Below, piece by piece: positions 1-11,874 of a DNA stretch of 21,880 nucleotides. A program made the position numbers and the translations under genes. Each line of letters begins with the position of its first letter. Positions within the stretch are counted from its first letter, which is position 1. This DNA comes from Rhizophagus sp. LPA8_4_AMF. Lineage: Eukaryota > Glomeromycota > Glomeromycetes > Glomerales > Glomeraceae. The stretch is from positions 1 through 21,880 of the forward strand of contig JADRCO010001160.1 of assembly GCA_021464525.1 (NCBI GenBank), given 5' to 3'. The notes below the pieces were generated by a model. That model worked only from the letters and a program-made list of their open reading frames with translations. It did not search any database and was not told the origin of the DNA.

Positions 1-265
1 AAATTTCAAAAGTTTTAACATCTGGCATTAGAAGTGAAAGTTGAAACTTTCTTAACAACAAGATTACAAAAAGATTTTAAGATATCTCTTACTAAGGCAC
101 AGACACTTATGGCCAATATTTTAATTTAATTTATTCTAGCATTTAAAGAATTAATATGGAAACCAAGATATGAATAAATTATTTTATGGAAAAAAAGAAA
201 AGGCATTTCTCAAACAGATAAAATTGCTTTAAAATCCAAAGTAAAGGACAATTTAAATCAATTTT

Positions 266-367
266 CAGATAAAGTAAAAGATGTATAAACAAGAAAAGTA
301 GATCGATTACAAAAGTCAGATAAAATAAAAGATGTACAAACAAGAAAAGTAGATCAATTACAAGAGT
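266..367 (+). repeat. 51-bp direct tandem repeat, two copies, probable relic of a coding repeat
   Basis: Unit 1 is 266-316 and unit 2 is 317-367, followed by the first bases of a third unit. The two copies differ at only four positions, all transitions. The period is 17 codons. In the frame starting at 268 the copies read as a charged helical peptide resembling KDVQTRKVDRLQKSDKIKD. Copy 1 has TAA where copy 2 has CAA. The frame runs from a stop at 175-177 to a stop after 380 and has no good start. This looks like a decayed fragment of a repetitive gene. The family is not recognised. Confidence 0.6.
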
Positions 368-497
368 CAGTTTTTTTAGTAAAGTAATCCATGAATACCT
401 TTGTAAAGAAATACATATGTGAGGATTGGATTCCAATAAAGAAGAAAGTTGATAAGGTTACATTATACATATGCAAAAAATTACTGGATTAATATAT

Positions 498-665
498 TTT
501 ATTATTATTATTATTTTTATTATTATTTTTGTTTTTGTTTTTATTTTTTATTTTTTATTTTTATTATTTTTTTATTTTTTAATTTTTTATTTTTAGTTTA
601 TAGTATTTTATTTTGGTTTGCTTTTTATTCACTTTTACTTTTATTATTAATTTTATTTATAATAT
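498..665 (+). repeat. T-rich low-complexity block with TTA trinucleotide runs
   Basis: The stretch is almost entirely T with spaced A and G. It begins as a (TTA)n microsatellite and continues as irregular T-rich DNA. The open frame across it is only Tyr, Phe and Leu and is a compositional artefact. Confidence 0.8.
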
Positions 666-1305
666 AATATCTAATGTTTGATTGGATTGGCGTGGCACTG
701 AAAGTATCATTCATAGAATATTTATGATTATTATGTAATCCAAATATATTCTAATGATAAAGTGGTACATGATTCAACATTTAAAAAAAAAAAAAACATA
801 ACAAATAACAATTATAAATTTATAATAGATAATATTTTAATATAATTTATTATAAACTTTTTATTATAATAAAGATTTATAAATTTTACAATTTTTTGAA
901 ATTTTTTTTTTAAAAATTAATTGTGTATAAAATAACACTTCCATATATTATTTAGAAATTGCATACATAAAAATTTTAAATTATGTGCATATTCTGTACA
1001 TGATTTAAAATTTGAAATTCCAACACTATGTGGTAGTCACAAAGTCAAAATATTTTAGTTTTAGAGGCCTAAAGTTGAAATTAAAGTCAAAATTGGCCAA
1101 AATTATGTCATATCATATATTTTAAATAGTTGTGAAATAGTAAAAACTTTAAATCGCAACAATTCTGTCAATATTGATGTTACAGAAATCAAACATATAT
1201 CATTTGAATTCTTACAATAAGATGAATCAAATAGTACTAAAATCATTAGAATCTAATTACTATATACAGAAATTATAAACAAATAGCTTAATCTTTAAGT
1301 AGGAC

Positions 1306-1425
1306 ATATGGGCAGATTTGGCTTACTTGATGATCAGAATATCAATCATTTTGGCCAAAATTAACATTAATTTTAGCTAAAATAATCAATATTCCAATCA
1401 TCAAGTAAGCCAAATCTACTCATAT
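1306..1425. repeat. 120-bp near-perfect inverted repeat (hairpin, MITE-like)
   Basis: The left arm is 1306-1364 and the right arm is 1367-1425, with only two bases (CA) between them. Arms of 59 nt match at 50 positions, including a perfect 21-bp core (1314-1334 with 1397-1417). All nine mismatches are transitions. AAGTAG occurs just outside both ends (1297-1302 and 1427-1432) and could be a target-site duplication, though up to three extra bases separate it from the arms. A small fold-back element or a hairpin RNA source are both possible. No open frame lies inside. Confidence 0.8.
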
Positions 1426-2255
1426 AAAGTAGAATGGTCAATATTGATGCTATTGATATATTTTTATTACCATTTAATTTGTCTTGATTAGAACTTTTAA
1501 ATGAGTTATAAATAAGATTGTTTGACTAAATCCCTTTAAAATTCTATGATTAGTTTCACCTAGATTTTAATATGAATTTAATATAGTTTTGCAGAATTTC
1601 TTCAGGCAATCAATTTGTTTCTTTTAGATAAGTATAAAAGATTTATTTTTACTTTTTTATATATTTTTTTAGAAACATTACTAATACTAATTATTACTTT
1701 CTTTTTTTTCTTTTAGGAAGTGTTAGAATAACTATTTAGCTTCTTTAAAGTAAAATTTTTCTTTATTTTTTTCTGATTTTCTTTTTAAAAATATTGCTAA
1801 CTAGCTTTTTTTATTATAAAAACTAGTTAGAATGGATATTTGGTTTTTTAATATAAGGTGGATTTTTTTATTCATTTTTTTATAAATCTTATTAATCATT
1901 CTTTTTTTTTTTAATTAAATAAATGAATATTTTAATTATAAGAATACAATAGAATTTTATGATAATATCAAAAAAAATTCAGGATAATTTGGATTTTGAT
2001 ATAAATTTATTTGTAAAAAGTAAAAACTGCTATAGTAAAAAGAATTGTTTAAACTTAAAACTTTTAAATTATTAATAATACATGGTAGTTTAAATTAGCT
2101 TTTTCTATATGATATATCAATTTTTTATCTTAAAAATAAATAAAGATTAAAATATTATTTTACAAATATAAAAGATAATGATTATTTTTCACATTGTATT
2201 AATTAATGTATGATATTTTTACATTAAATTATTAATGTTCTTATTAAAAGATTTG

Positions 2256-2410
2256 GAATGTATATATTATTTTAAAATGTACAAAAAAATTTGTGATATG
2301 CATATTATTTTAGAATATACAAAACATTTTGAAATATGCAAATTATTTTGGAATGTAAAAAATAATTTGGATTTGTACATTTGGGATATTATAATGTACA
2401 AAATAATTTG
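2256..2410. repeat. 38-bp minisatellite, three units plus a degenerate fourth
   Basis: Units lie at 2256-2293, 2294-2331 and 2332-2369. Each ends in a short TTTG-type block and contains ATTATTTT followed by an AAT-G/A-TA core at fixed spacing. A fourth, 41-nt unit at 2370-2410 matches mainly at its end. The period is not a multiple of three, so the open frame across it is not a coding repeat. Confidence 0.65.
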
Positions 2411-3104
2411 GGCTTGAGTAAATGTATTTTAGATAGCATGTATAGAACAGCTAGTTCTTTTTATACTTTACTATATATTAAAAATATTCATTAATATTTA
2501 ATTATTTAAAATAATAAGTAAATGCAAAAATAAAATCAAAAGCTAAATTATAAAATATTGGACAGGTATATTACTGTAGGTTTCCTTAATTTTATTCTTT
2601 AAATTGTTCTTAAACTAAAAATTTGAGAATTTGCTTTAGAATACAATCAACATCTTTTATAAGTATCTTTTTATTATATTTATCAACTGACTAAGAACTC
2701 CCTTTCTTAAAATATATATTTTTTAATTCAGATTTTTTTTTATATAAAATACCCTTTTATAATCACTTTATTAGTTATAATATTAATTATTAGTCTTATA
2801 TTATAGTAAATATATGTAAAATTCCCTCTATAAAGCATATAAATTACATGATTTAATAAAGTAACTGATAAAGTAATATATATTATGCAGTTTGTGCAAT
2901 GAACTAGGTAAAAAATTTGTAATAATTCATATATAATCAAAAATTTGTATGTGTGATTATATAATTAAATCCTTATTTACTGAGTTCAGTACATCTGCTG
3001 GATGGATGGGGTGATTTTGGTAGAGATGTTTTATGTTATATAAAATAGAATTTTATAATAACTTAATATAATCCTTACCAATAGGCACATTATTTCATTA
3101 TAAT

Positions 3105-3152
3105 ACACCATTGGGTGGTCCCAAGGGGGGTGAGATTATAGAGTAGGTTAAC
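3105..3152 (-). mobile_element. Possible transposon-end fragment
   Basis: Read on the minus strand this segment contains CTATAATCTCACCCCCCTTG, then a GGGACCACCC palindromic segment. The same arrangement of a TATA(G/A)TC(A/T)CACCCC block followed by TTGG closes the window at 21862-21880. A GC-rich island in very AT-rich DNA that recurs 18 kb away suggests a shared terminal or subterminal sequence of a DNA element. No transposase or matching second end was found. Confidence 0.35.
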
Positions 3153-4532
3153 TGTATTTTGAATCATAATCTCTCTAACTGCTATTTGCTAAATACTTTG
3201 TAAAATTTGCTCATATTTTACTTTTAAAATTATTAAAATTATTTTTTTCCCTTATATCCCATTGCAAAGAAAGAAACGGAAAAAGAAAAAAAATGAGAAA
3301 AAGAATCATTAATCTTTATTATTTTCCGTTTAAATTAAAAAAGAATAAAGAAATTTGTAACTAAATGTTCTTATTTGTTTAAACAATCTATAAACGTGAA
3401 ATAGTGTATAAAATGAATCAAATGCAATAACTTAGAAATAGCGAAAAAATGTCTACTTACAGTATTTTTTCACCTTATATATCTCCTTATCTAATGAAAA
3501 TATTCCTTCTCTTATTAGAAGAATGATGATCTCGCAAATTTCTATAACCGGAAACAATAAGAGTCAAATGTAATAATGTATCTTCTATTATCAAATATCA
3601 ACTTTCGATAGATTAGCTCGAATAACCAGAATTAACTCATTTATTAGAATTAGTGCTGAAACGAGATGATTTGAAATTAATAGATGATATCCTATTCAAC
3701 AAAGGAAGAAAGAAAATTAGATAATTATAAATTTTATTACTTATATTATGTATTCCGTTGATAATTAAAATTCGCCTAATTCCAATTACTTAAGATAAAG
3801 GAATTTGAGATGTCATCACGTGAAATTATATCCAATCAGATTATTATCCGCATTCTTTCGTTGAAAACGTCAGAGCTGATAGGTTCATGTGGGCTTAAAT
3901 TTTCTTAACCGTGCTTGTACACTTCGCTAATCTGATTTTGCTGATCTGTAGAAAAATTTCCCTCAGATGCCTCAGAGCAGAAAATTCTTGCAAATTACCC
4001 TTGTGATTTCAAAATATTTAGACAATGTATACATTATTTTATCTGTGCAACATTCTCACATCATATGATTACAAAGAAAAAAATTTTATAATCTTCCAAT
4101 AATTTTCTGCCAAGTCTTTGTACATGGTTTCGCATGTGCTAATCGTGTCACTCAGTTTCTTTGAACTAATCGCATGTTAAAAAGTTATTGTAAAAAATTG
4201 ATCATTTTTTGTTCTTTCTTGATAACAAAGAAAATAGAACTTGATAAGAATCGGACTTATAATTCTGAATTTGGAGGATGGAAGAAAATGGTGAAAACTG
4301 TAAATGATTTGCAATATATGACCATTTAGAAGGTTGGTGACACATTAAATTTCTAAAGGAGGTGTCGAGAGTCGGGTTTCATGAAATGGGTGTAAGCAAA
4401 TAAGGTTGTGTGTACGCAAATAACAATCTTTATGTAACTTCACACAATCAGTGTTTATCTGTGCCTATCAATAGATTATTTATAGTCCTCATTTGAGCAA
4501 ATTTTTTTACGATATAGTTTTTCTATAACTAT

Positions 4533-4604
4533 TTCTTTTTTTTTTTTTTCTTTTAATTTTTAACGACTTAGTTTTACACTTATTTTTCTCTCGAAATAAA
4601 TAAA
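4533..4604 (+). promoter_or_regulatory. Pyrimidine-rich tract immediately upstream of YOP1
   Basis: A C/T tract dominated by T lies about 40-70 bases before the YOP1 start codon. It is followed by A-rich DNA up to the ATG. Such CT tracts are common near transcription starts in fungi. No TATA box can be assigned with confidence in this AT-rich context. Confidence 0.35.
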
Positions 4605-5403
4605 ATGGATACTTTTCAAGCTAAACTCAAGTATTATAATGCTCAAGCTGATAAAGAGCTTTCAAAATATCCACAAATTATTAAACTAGAACAACAAGTC
4701 GGTGTTCCAAAAACTTATTTGGCCGCTGGTGTTGTTGGTTTCGTGACCTTTTTGATCTTTTTTGACGTTTGGGGACAATTATTGTCAAATCTTATCGGCT
4801 GGCTTTATCCTGGTATTATGTTGCGAGAAACTTTATATGAATACTGCGCCAATGTCCTTCGTGGGAAAAGTATTAAATTTTGAACTTATTATTTTTTTTT
4901 AGCTTATACTTCATTCAAGGCCATCGAAAGTACAGAAAAAGCTGACGATACTCAATGGTTGACATACTGGTAAAGATTGATTCGGTTTCATTTTTTTTTA
5001 TTCCTTGTTTTTGTACTAATCAACTTTTTTCAGGACTGTATTTGGATTTTTAAATATCATTGAATTCTTCTCTGACACAATCTGTTACTGGATTCCGTTT
5101 TATTACTTATTCAAAACCATCTTTTTCCTCTGGTAAATTTATAATTTTTTTGAATCCTCATTTATATGTAATATTTAAGATCATTTCTAAATGGGTTTCT
5201 TTTTTTCCCTCAATTTAAGGCTTTTCCTTCCTCCCTTCAAAGGTGCACAAGTTCTTTATTCCAAATTTTTGAGACCATTCCTTTTAGCTTATCAAGGCGA
5301 TGTTGATTCATCTCTCAACAAATTGAAAAGCAAAGTTAATGAGGCCACAAAAGAAGCAATAAACTCTGTAGTTGATTCTGCATCTGATAGTAAAACTGAG
5401 TAA
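4605..5403 (+). CDS. YOP1: ER membrane-shaping protein Yop1/DP1 (TB2/DP1/HVA22 family)
   Basis: Four exons, 4605-4812, 4903-4969, 5034-5132 and 5220-5403, join in frame to 185 residues, close to the usual 180 or so. All three introns are GT-AG (90, 64 and 87 nt). The family bends ER tubules together with reticulons by inserting paired hydrophobic hairpins on the cytosolic side. The sequence shows the first hairpin at about residues 36-68, then the family-typical ADDTQWLTYW and NIIEFFSD motifs. The second hairpin follows, then FKGAQVLYSKFLRPFL and a charged helical C-terminus. The Trp codons split by introns 2 and 3 fit the conserved positions. The start is the first ATG after an A-rich leader. 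An AATAAA lies 79 bases past the stop. Confidence 0.93.
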
Positions 5404-5481
5404 AATATGTAACTTTAACAACTTTCTATTTAGTTTTATTTCATATTACATAAATGTTTTTATAGCTGTATAACCGTTATC

Positions 5482-5487
5482 AATAAA
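5482..5487 (+). terminator. Candidate poly(A) signal of YOP1
   Basis: AATAAA lies 79 nt after the YOP1 stop and is followed by a T/G-rich stretch (TGTTTGTAAATTTGTAC). This is the usual arrangement of a cleavage and polyadenylation site. The motif is common by chance in AT-rich DNA. Confidence 0.45.
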
Positions 5488-5668
5488 AAATGTTTGTAAA
5501 TTTGTACTTTTTGTACTTGTTAAAGTATGATGTCACATGATTTAGTTACAATAGTATTGCTTGGTTAAGTGGATTTATGGACATTTTGCCCGGCATATTC
5601 TTCTGACGGTTTTCTCGATTAATTATTTTTACAATTTGACCCTTTCCCGGGATTTCTGTTAAAACCAA

Positions 5669-8121
5669 ATGAGTTCAATTTCAGACTCCAATTCGCTCTC
5701 TAATCTAACTATGCTGTCAAATTCTTTGCCAGCTAATAATTCCCACCGAGAATCTTTGATTTTTGATGACTCTTCGAGTCTTGAACAACTCGCTTGTCCC
5801 ATATGTAACGAACAAATGGTCTCACTCTTACAACTTAATCGTCATTTGGACGACGAGCACACGGATACTTCTATCGACCAAAAAGATGGCATTATTAAAT
5901 GGTTTAAGAATGCTCAAAGTACCATTATGAAGCCACTTTCGAAAACAAAGAATAACATCTCGCAATTAGCTATGAATAAATTTAATGAATTTGATATTAA
6001 CGGGTTGGACAAACAATCCGAATTTGTAACGAAAGCTCATTGGAAACAAGATGGCGAAAATATCGTATGCTCGAACTCCACTTGCGGAAAGTCATTGAAC
6101 ATTATAAACGGCAAACACAATTGTCGAAAGTAGTCATCATGATCAAACTCGTGTTCGTTAATCTATTTTTAGTTCCTATTATATTTTTATATATAACAGA
6201 TTGATTGATTCTTATTTCTTTTTTTTATTTTTTTATAAATTAATAATAGATGTGGTGAGTTCTTTTGTGAAGATCATTGTCGTTTATCGATGAAATTGAA
6301 TAGGCAAGCGCAACATGATCCTGTCAATGGATATTTCTGCAGAGTATGCGATGATTGTTTTATTTCTCGAGAAGGTTATTTAGATACTGAAGGTAATCAT
6401 ATTAAGAAAAGCTTTTCTTCGTATCATAAATCATTCCTAAATTTTTCTATTACCTGTTAATAACAATATAGGGGTTACAAGAAGTTGTACATCGACATTT
6501 ATCAAATACCGGACAAAAGGGATTGAAAGAGCACATTTAGAAGGAAACCGGCTCGAACAACGTCTAGAAAAGGTGTGTGATTCATTATTTTTATTATATA
6601 TAATGTATATTGTAATTCGTTTGCGTTGGTTTGCCGTATATTTACATACTTTGTTCGTCGCATATAGCTTGCCAAAGTGTACATTACGCAAATTAAACAG
6701 GTGAACTCTACTCAAGGAGGATTGGCGCCTCCTTTGACTGCTAAACATCGAAGAAGAGGTAGTATTCAATTTCTTGTATTTTTATAAATATTTTTTTATG
6801 TTAAAGTTGTTTCTTTCAAATTAGTCTCCGAACAATCAATTGTTAAATGGCAGGACGATGCGTCTGTGACTAATTGCCCGTTATGTAGGTATGTAATATG
6901 ATATTTTTCTCAAATGATTCATTAATAAAATTTAATCATGTTAAATTTTCGTTTAGAACGTCTTTTGGCAAGATAACTAATCGCAAACATCATTGTCGTC
7001 TTTGTGGGCGCGTTATTTGTGAAAAATGTTCGTCAAAAATTCCTCTGAATCTAAATAACTATTCAGGTTTGTGCATTACTTAAATTATTAATTATTAGAA
7101 AGTTTGGACTAACTTGCAAAAAATATTTATATAGAAGTGGCAGATCAAGACTCTATTGGCGAAATTCGCGCCTGTAAGGAGTGTCGTTCTGCTGTGTTTA
7201 GGTATTTAAACCACAAGAAGAATAACAAAAATATAAGAATTTCATGTTTTATTAATTTAATGCTCTTGTATATAGGCGAAAAGAGTATAACGAAGAAATA
7301 GCAAAGACACCTCCGGTCGTTATGTTATATCAGGTTGATGCTTTGATGCTTTATACTATTCATTTCCATTTTCTTTCCTTCGAGTTTGACTAATACGTTA
7401 TCAAATTTAAATTAGAAATTAACGAAGATCAGATCTGCAATTGATTCCACATTACCTAAATTTCAAGACATGCTTATTATGTTAAAGTTGTTTTTAATTC
7501 CCAATTGCCCAATTACGTAGTTTTATCACTATAAATATCTAAAGTTGTTTTTTAATTGGTAGGAGTAAAGAAATAATTAATCAAACACATGCGGATTATC
7601 AACTGGCTGCACGAACACGAAAAGAATTATTGGATAATTTTGCTCAGTTTGATGCGATCAGCAAAAAAATCAATTCGTTGCTTACTTATTCTGAATCCGA
7701 AAAACGTCTTCAATCCAATATTCACTTAGCTGCAAATCAATATCTACAACAAAATATGTTACCACTTTCAGTATTACCAAAAATGTTCAAAAAGGATCAA
7801 ACTCAAAAAACGGACGGCCAACAATATGGATATTTTGACGATGATGATGATTCGTCTGAAGCTATACCTGCCTTTGCTGCTTTTGCTAATGGAAGACCTA
7901 GATCACTTTCAATGTCTTCTACCAAATCTGTAAAAGAAGAAGAGCAGCTTCGACAGCAATTAGAAGCATTTTTGGAACAAGAAAAGAGATTAGAAGAGTT
8001 TATTCAAGAAGCTACTAGAAAAAGAAAATTTGATGATCTAAAAACATTAAAAACTTCGTTAGATGAAATAAAATTGGAAATTGACAAGAAAAGGAAAGAA
8101 CTCGGTGATTTATGGCCTTGA
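5669..8121 (+). CDS. PEP7: Pep7/Vac1/Rabenosyn-5-like double-FYVE endosomal tethering protein
   Basis: Ten exons: 5669-6129, 6250-6392, 6472-6572, 6668-6758, 6825-6888, 6957-7066, 7135-7201, 7276-7333, 7416-7486 and 7563-8121. They splice in frame to 574 residues. Domains in order are a C2H2 finger (C43, C46, H59, H64), a divergent FYVE-like finger (from C134 and C139 through about 205) and a canonical FYVE finger (W274xxD277, then RKHHCR at 296-301). An acidic linker and a Lys/Glu-rich C-terminal coiled coil (about 510-574) follow. This order is that of yeast Vac1 and fission-yeast Pep7. These bind PI3P and Rab5-type GTPases and work with Vps45 and the syntaxin Pep12 in Golgi-to-endosome fusion. 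All nine introns are GT-AG and 66-120 nt. The function is inferred from domain order, with good confidence. Confidence 0.92.
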
Positions 8122-8886
8122 ATTTTATAGTTATTTAGTATATATATATATTTAAAAAAGACAAAAATATTATTAATTCGTTTACAAAAAATTTTGATTC
8201 ATGGAATATTAGGATGTATCGAATATATATTATTTTTTATTTTTTATTGCATTATTAATATATTATATAATTATCATTATTTTATTTTTATATTAATATA
8301 CTTTATCGATGTCGGGGTTATTATTTATTTATTTATTATACCGTGGTTTATTTTTATTGCCTAATTTTTATGACTAAATTTTTTGTATTTCCTTTTCTTC
8401 GTTCCGAATCGCTATTTTTATGAAAGAATAAAAAAAAACACTAACAAGTAACAACAATTTAAGGTCAATTTAACTTATTCACTTTGATAATGTAATTTAT
8501 ATTCGTTACTTAATTCCCTTTCCACAGTTTTTTGTTTCAAAAAATAAGAACAATATGTTTTTATATAAGCTTTTACTCCTTATATTTTATGTTCTAGTAT
8601 GACGTTGAGAAATTTATTAAGATTTTGTTTTTGAAAAAAAGAAAAAAAGAAAATAAAACAAGAGAATATTAAGATTTAATCATTGAACCTCAATTTATTA
8701 GTGACTGTGTTAAAAAACAAGTTTCAAATTAATTTTTTTTATCGTGTAGGAAGCAATAAATTGGACCATTTTACCTTTTATATGTTTAATATAAAGAAAA
8801 GATATTTAAATAATGACTATTCATTACTTTAATACAAATAAATAAAATGTTTTGTACTACTGTTAGAGATCAAATTTCTAAGATTC
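8122..8886. other. Convergent intergenic spacer between PEP7 and enolase
   Basis: This 765-bp AT-rich spacer separates two convergent genes and must hold both 3' UTRs. It has several AATAAA-like sequences on the plus strand (for example near 8426 and 8836) and A/T runs. No open frame, RNA gene or repeat family stands out. Confidence 0.6.
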
Positions 8887-10584
<1,698 letters not shown>

Positions 10585-11008
10585 TTTGAGAAATTTTTTT
10601 TTTTAAAAAGGTTCGCCTAAAAGGTTTTTGATAGTTTTGAATCACACTGGGTTTTTAAGTTAGCGATCGTAACACCGATGTAAATCCTGTGCAAGAAAAA
10701 AATTTTTAGATTATCTTTGGTTAACCGACTTAAAAATTACAATTGATAAGTTGAGTTTGGTAAAAAGTCGATTAAATAATAAAATGAGCTGGTTTGGTGA
10801 TCATGTTCATTTTTTTGTAAAAAACTAAATTCAATTTAAAAATCGGATCAATCCGTCAAATTTTTAGCAGGACATCCGATTTGACGCAAAATTTTAATGA
10901 AAGAAATGAAAGAAATGGAAAAAATGTTATTTTTTTATGTTAGCGGGAATATATAAATTATATAAATTCTATTTTGATAAATAAAGTCTATATTTTTAAA
11001 TACAATAA
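10585..11008 (-). promoter_or_regulatory. Enolase upstream region
   Basis: These 424 bases separate the enolase start from the stop of the next minus-strand gene. They therefore contain the enolase promoter and the 3' UTR of the membrane-protein gene. Before the ATG the minus strand is A-rich. No TATA box or known factor site could be assigned. No further gene is visible. Confidence 0.4.
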
Positions 11009-11392
11009 TTATTGAAATGCGCTATATTCTTCTTGATCATTGTCCAACACACTTTCTTCATCATCGGCTACTCTAACATTATTTTCATTATTAGCATTGG
11101 CTAACATTTCCCATTCCTCTTCTTCCGTAGAAGCAGGACTATACCTGTAATTCCTCATTCCCCTTCTTCCATTATAATTAGAAGAAGGTGAAAATCTTCC
11201 AAACCCAAACATTCTTAAAGTATCTCTTCCAACACAAGTACCACAACAAAATAACCAACATATTCCACTAGAAAAAACTAAAACCATAAGAAAAATTAGA
11301 ACATAAAACATTGGTCCATCTTCAGTTTCTCCGGATTCTCCTTGAATAGAAATTATTTGTTTTTCTGGTGAAGTTGGTAAAGGTAATTTCAT
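11009..11392 (-). CDS. Small single-pass membrane protein with acidic tail, family unknown
   Basis: An intronless frame of 127 residues. I do not recognise the family. A polar N-terminus of about 27 residues, Glu-rich at 19-25, precedes one strong hydrophobic segment at about 29-49. No signal peptide is apparent. The segment ends in a cysteine cluster, CWLFCCGTC, at 45-53. A basic, Gly/Arg/Asn-rich stretch (60-84) follows, then an acidic tail (about 88-125) rich in Glu, Asp and Asn. The clustered membrane-edge cysteines followed by basic residues suggest S-acylation and a cytosolic C-terminus, which is inference. Hydrophobicity, the varied non-AT-driven composition and a clear start after a T/A tract support a real gene. 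It diverges from the Hsp70 gene across 482 bp. Confidence 0.75.
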   Translation of the reverse strand: MKLPLPTSPEKQIISIQGESGETEDGPMFYVLIFLMVLVFSSGICWLFCCGTCVGRDTLRMFGFGRFSPSSNYNGRRGMRNYRYSPASTEEEEWEMLANANNENNVRVADDEESVLDNDQEEYSAFQ

Positions 11393-11874
11393 TTTTTTTT
11401 TTTTGAATTTTGAAATGAATTAGGAATCCTCGGTGAATAATTCAAAGAACAAATATCCTTGGAGTAAAAGTGATTTAGATTAACGAAATGAGGTTAATTT
11501 AATTGTTTCAAGCGAGACTTTTTTCAGTTATGCTCCATTTTCTATTTTGCGTAATATTATAAAAATGTCACGTAACACAATAACTGGTAAGGCTCTACGG
11601 CACAACGATCAGCCATTAACTGCTAGATGCTAGATGAAAAAGGTATGTAATTGAAGAATAAGGAAAAGATATTGTTCTCAATTAAATCAAATTGAAGAAA
11701 CATAAATAAAAATAAAATTACATTGTGATTCTCTTGTTCTATATTTGCATCTTAAAATAAAATTATTTTGATCGATCAATTATTGTACGAGCGTGTATTT
11801 TATTCATTTCTCTCGGTAGTAAGAGAAATAAATTTTCGCGTAAAGCTTTCTAATTAAATAACAATAAAAAAAAA
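11393..11874. promoter_or_regulatory. Divergent promoter region, membrane protein / Hsp70
   Basis: A 482-bp spacer lies between two divergent starts. It includes a short heptad duplication (TGCTAGA twice, 11621-11634) and a GATCGATC sequence near 11770. An A-rich leader runs directly into the Hsp70 ATG. No spaced heat-shock element was found. Confidence 0.45.

Larger units (their letters stand above)
1..4604. other. Gene-poor AT-rich intergenic region left of YOP1
   Basis: No convincing gene was found in this 4.6 kb. Open frames here are short and made mostly of Phe, Leu, Ile, Tyr, Asn and Lys, as expected of AT-rich non-coding DNA. The region does hold a 51-bp tandem repeat, a T-rich low-complexity block, a long hairpin, a 38-bp minisatellite and a fragment resembling the window's right end, each listed separately. 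From about 3.8 kb the sequence becomes less AT-biased and includes a TCACGTGA palindrome at 3816-3823. That part may be upstream regulatory DNA of YOP1, but nothing in the sequence proves it. Confidence 0.6.

Noticed and set aside
179..667. Frames of 85 and 72 codons, rich in Leu, Phe and Tyr
   Set aside because: Composition mirrors T-rich DNA. One is antisense to the 51-bp repeat and the other lies in low-complexity sequence.
2235..2940. Two 60-66-codon frames at 2235-2417 (+) and 2740-2940 (-)
   Set aside because: The first is the 38-bp minisatellite read through out of codon period. The second is AT-rich, with no start context or homology that I recognise.
3449..3750. Frame starting MSTYSIFSPYISPYL and continuing through several stops to a protein-like stretch ending near 3720
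   Set aside because: It contains at least five in-frame stops. Every stop codon is one C-to-T step from Gln or Arg, so reading them as mutated codons is not evidence. The open pieces are within chance length and no family is recognised.
11435..11449. GAA-TTC-GAA alternation upstream of the Hsp70 gene, like a heat-shock element
   Set aside because: The blocks are spaced by three bases; a heat-shock element needs two-base spacing.
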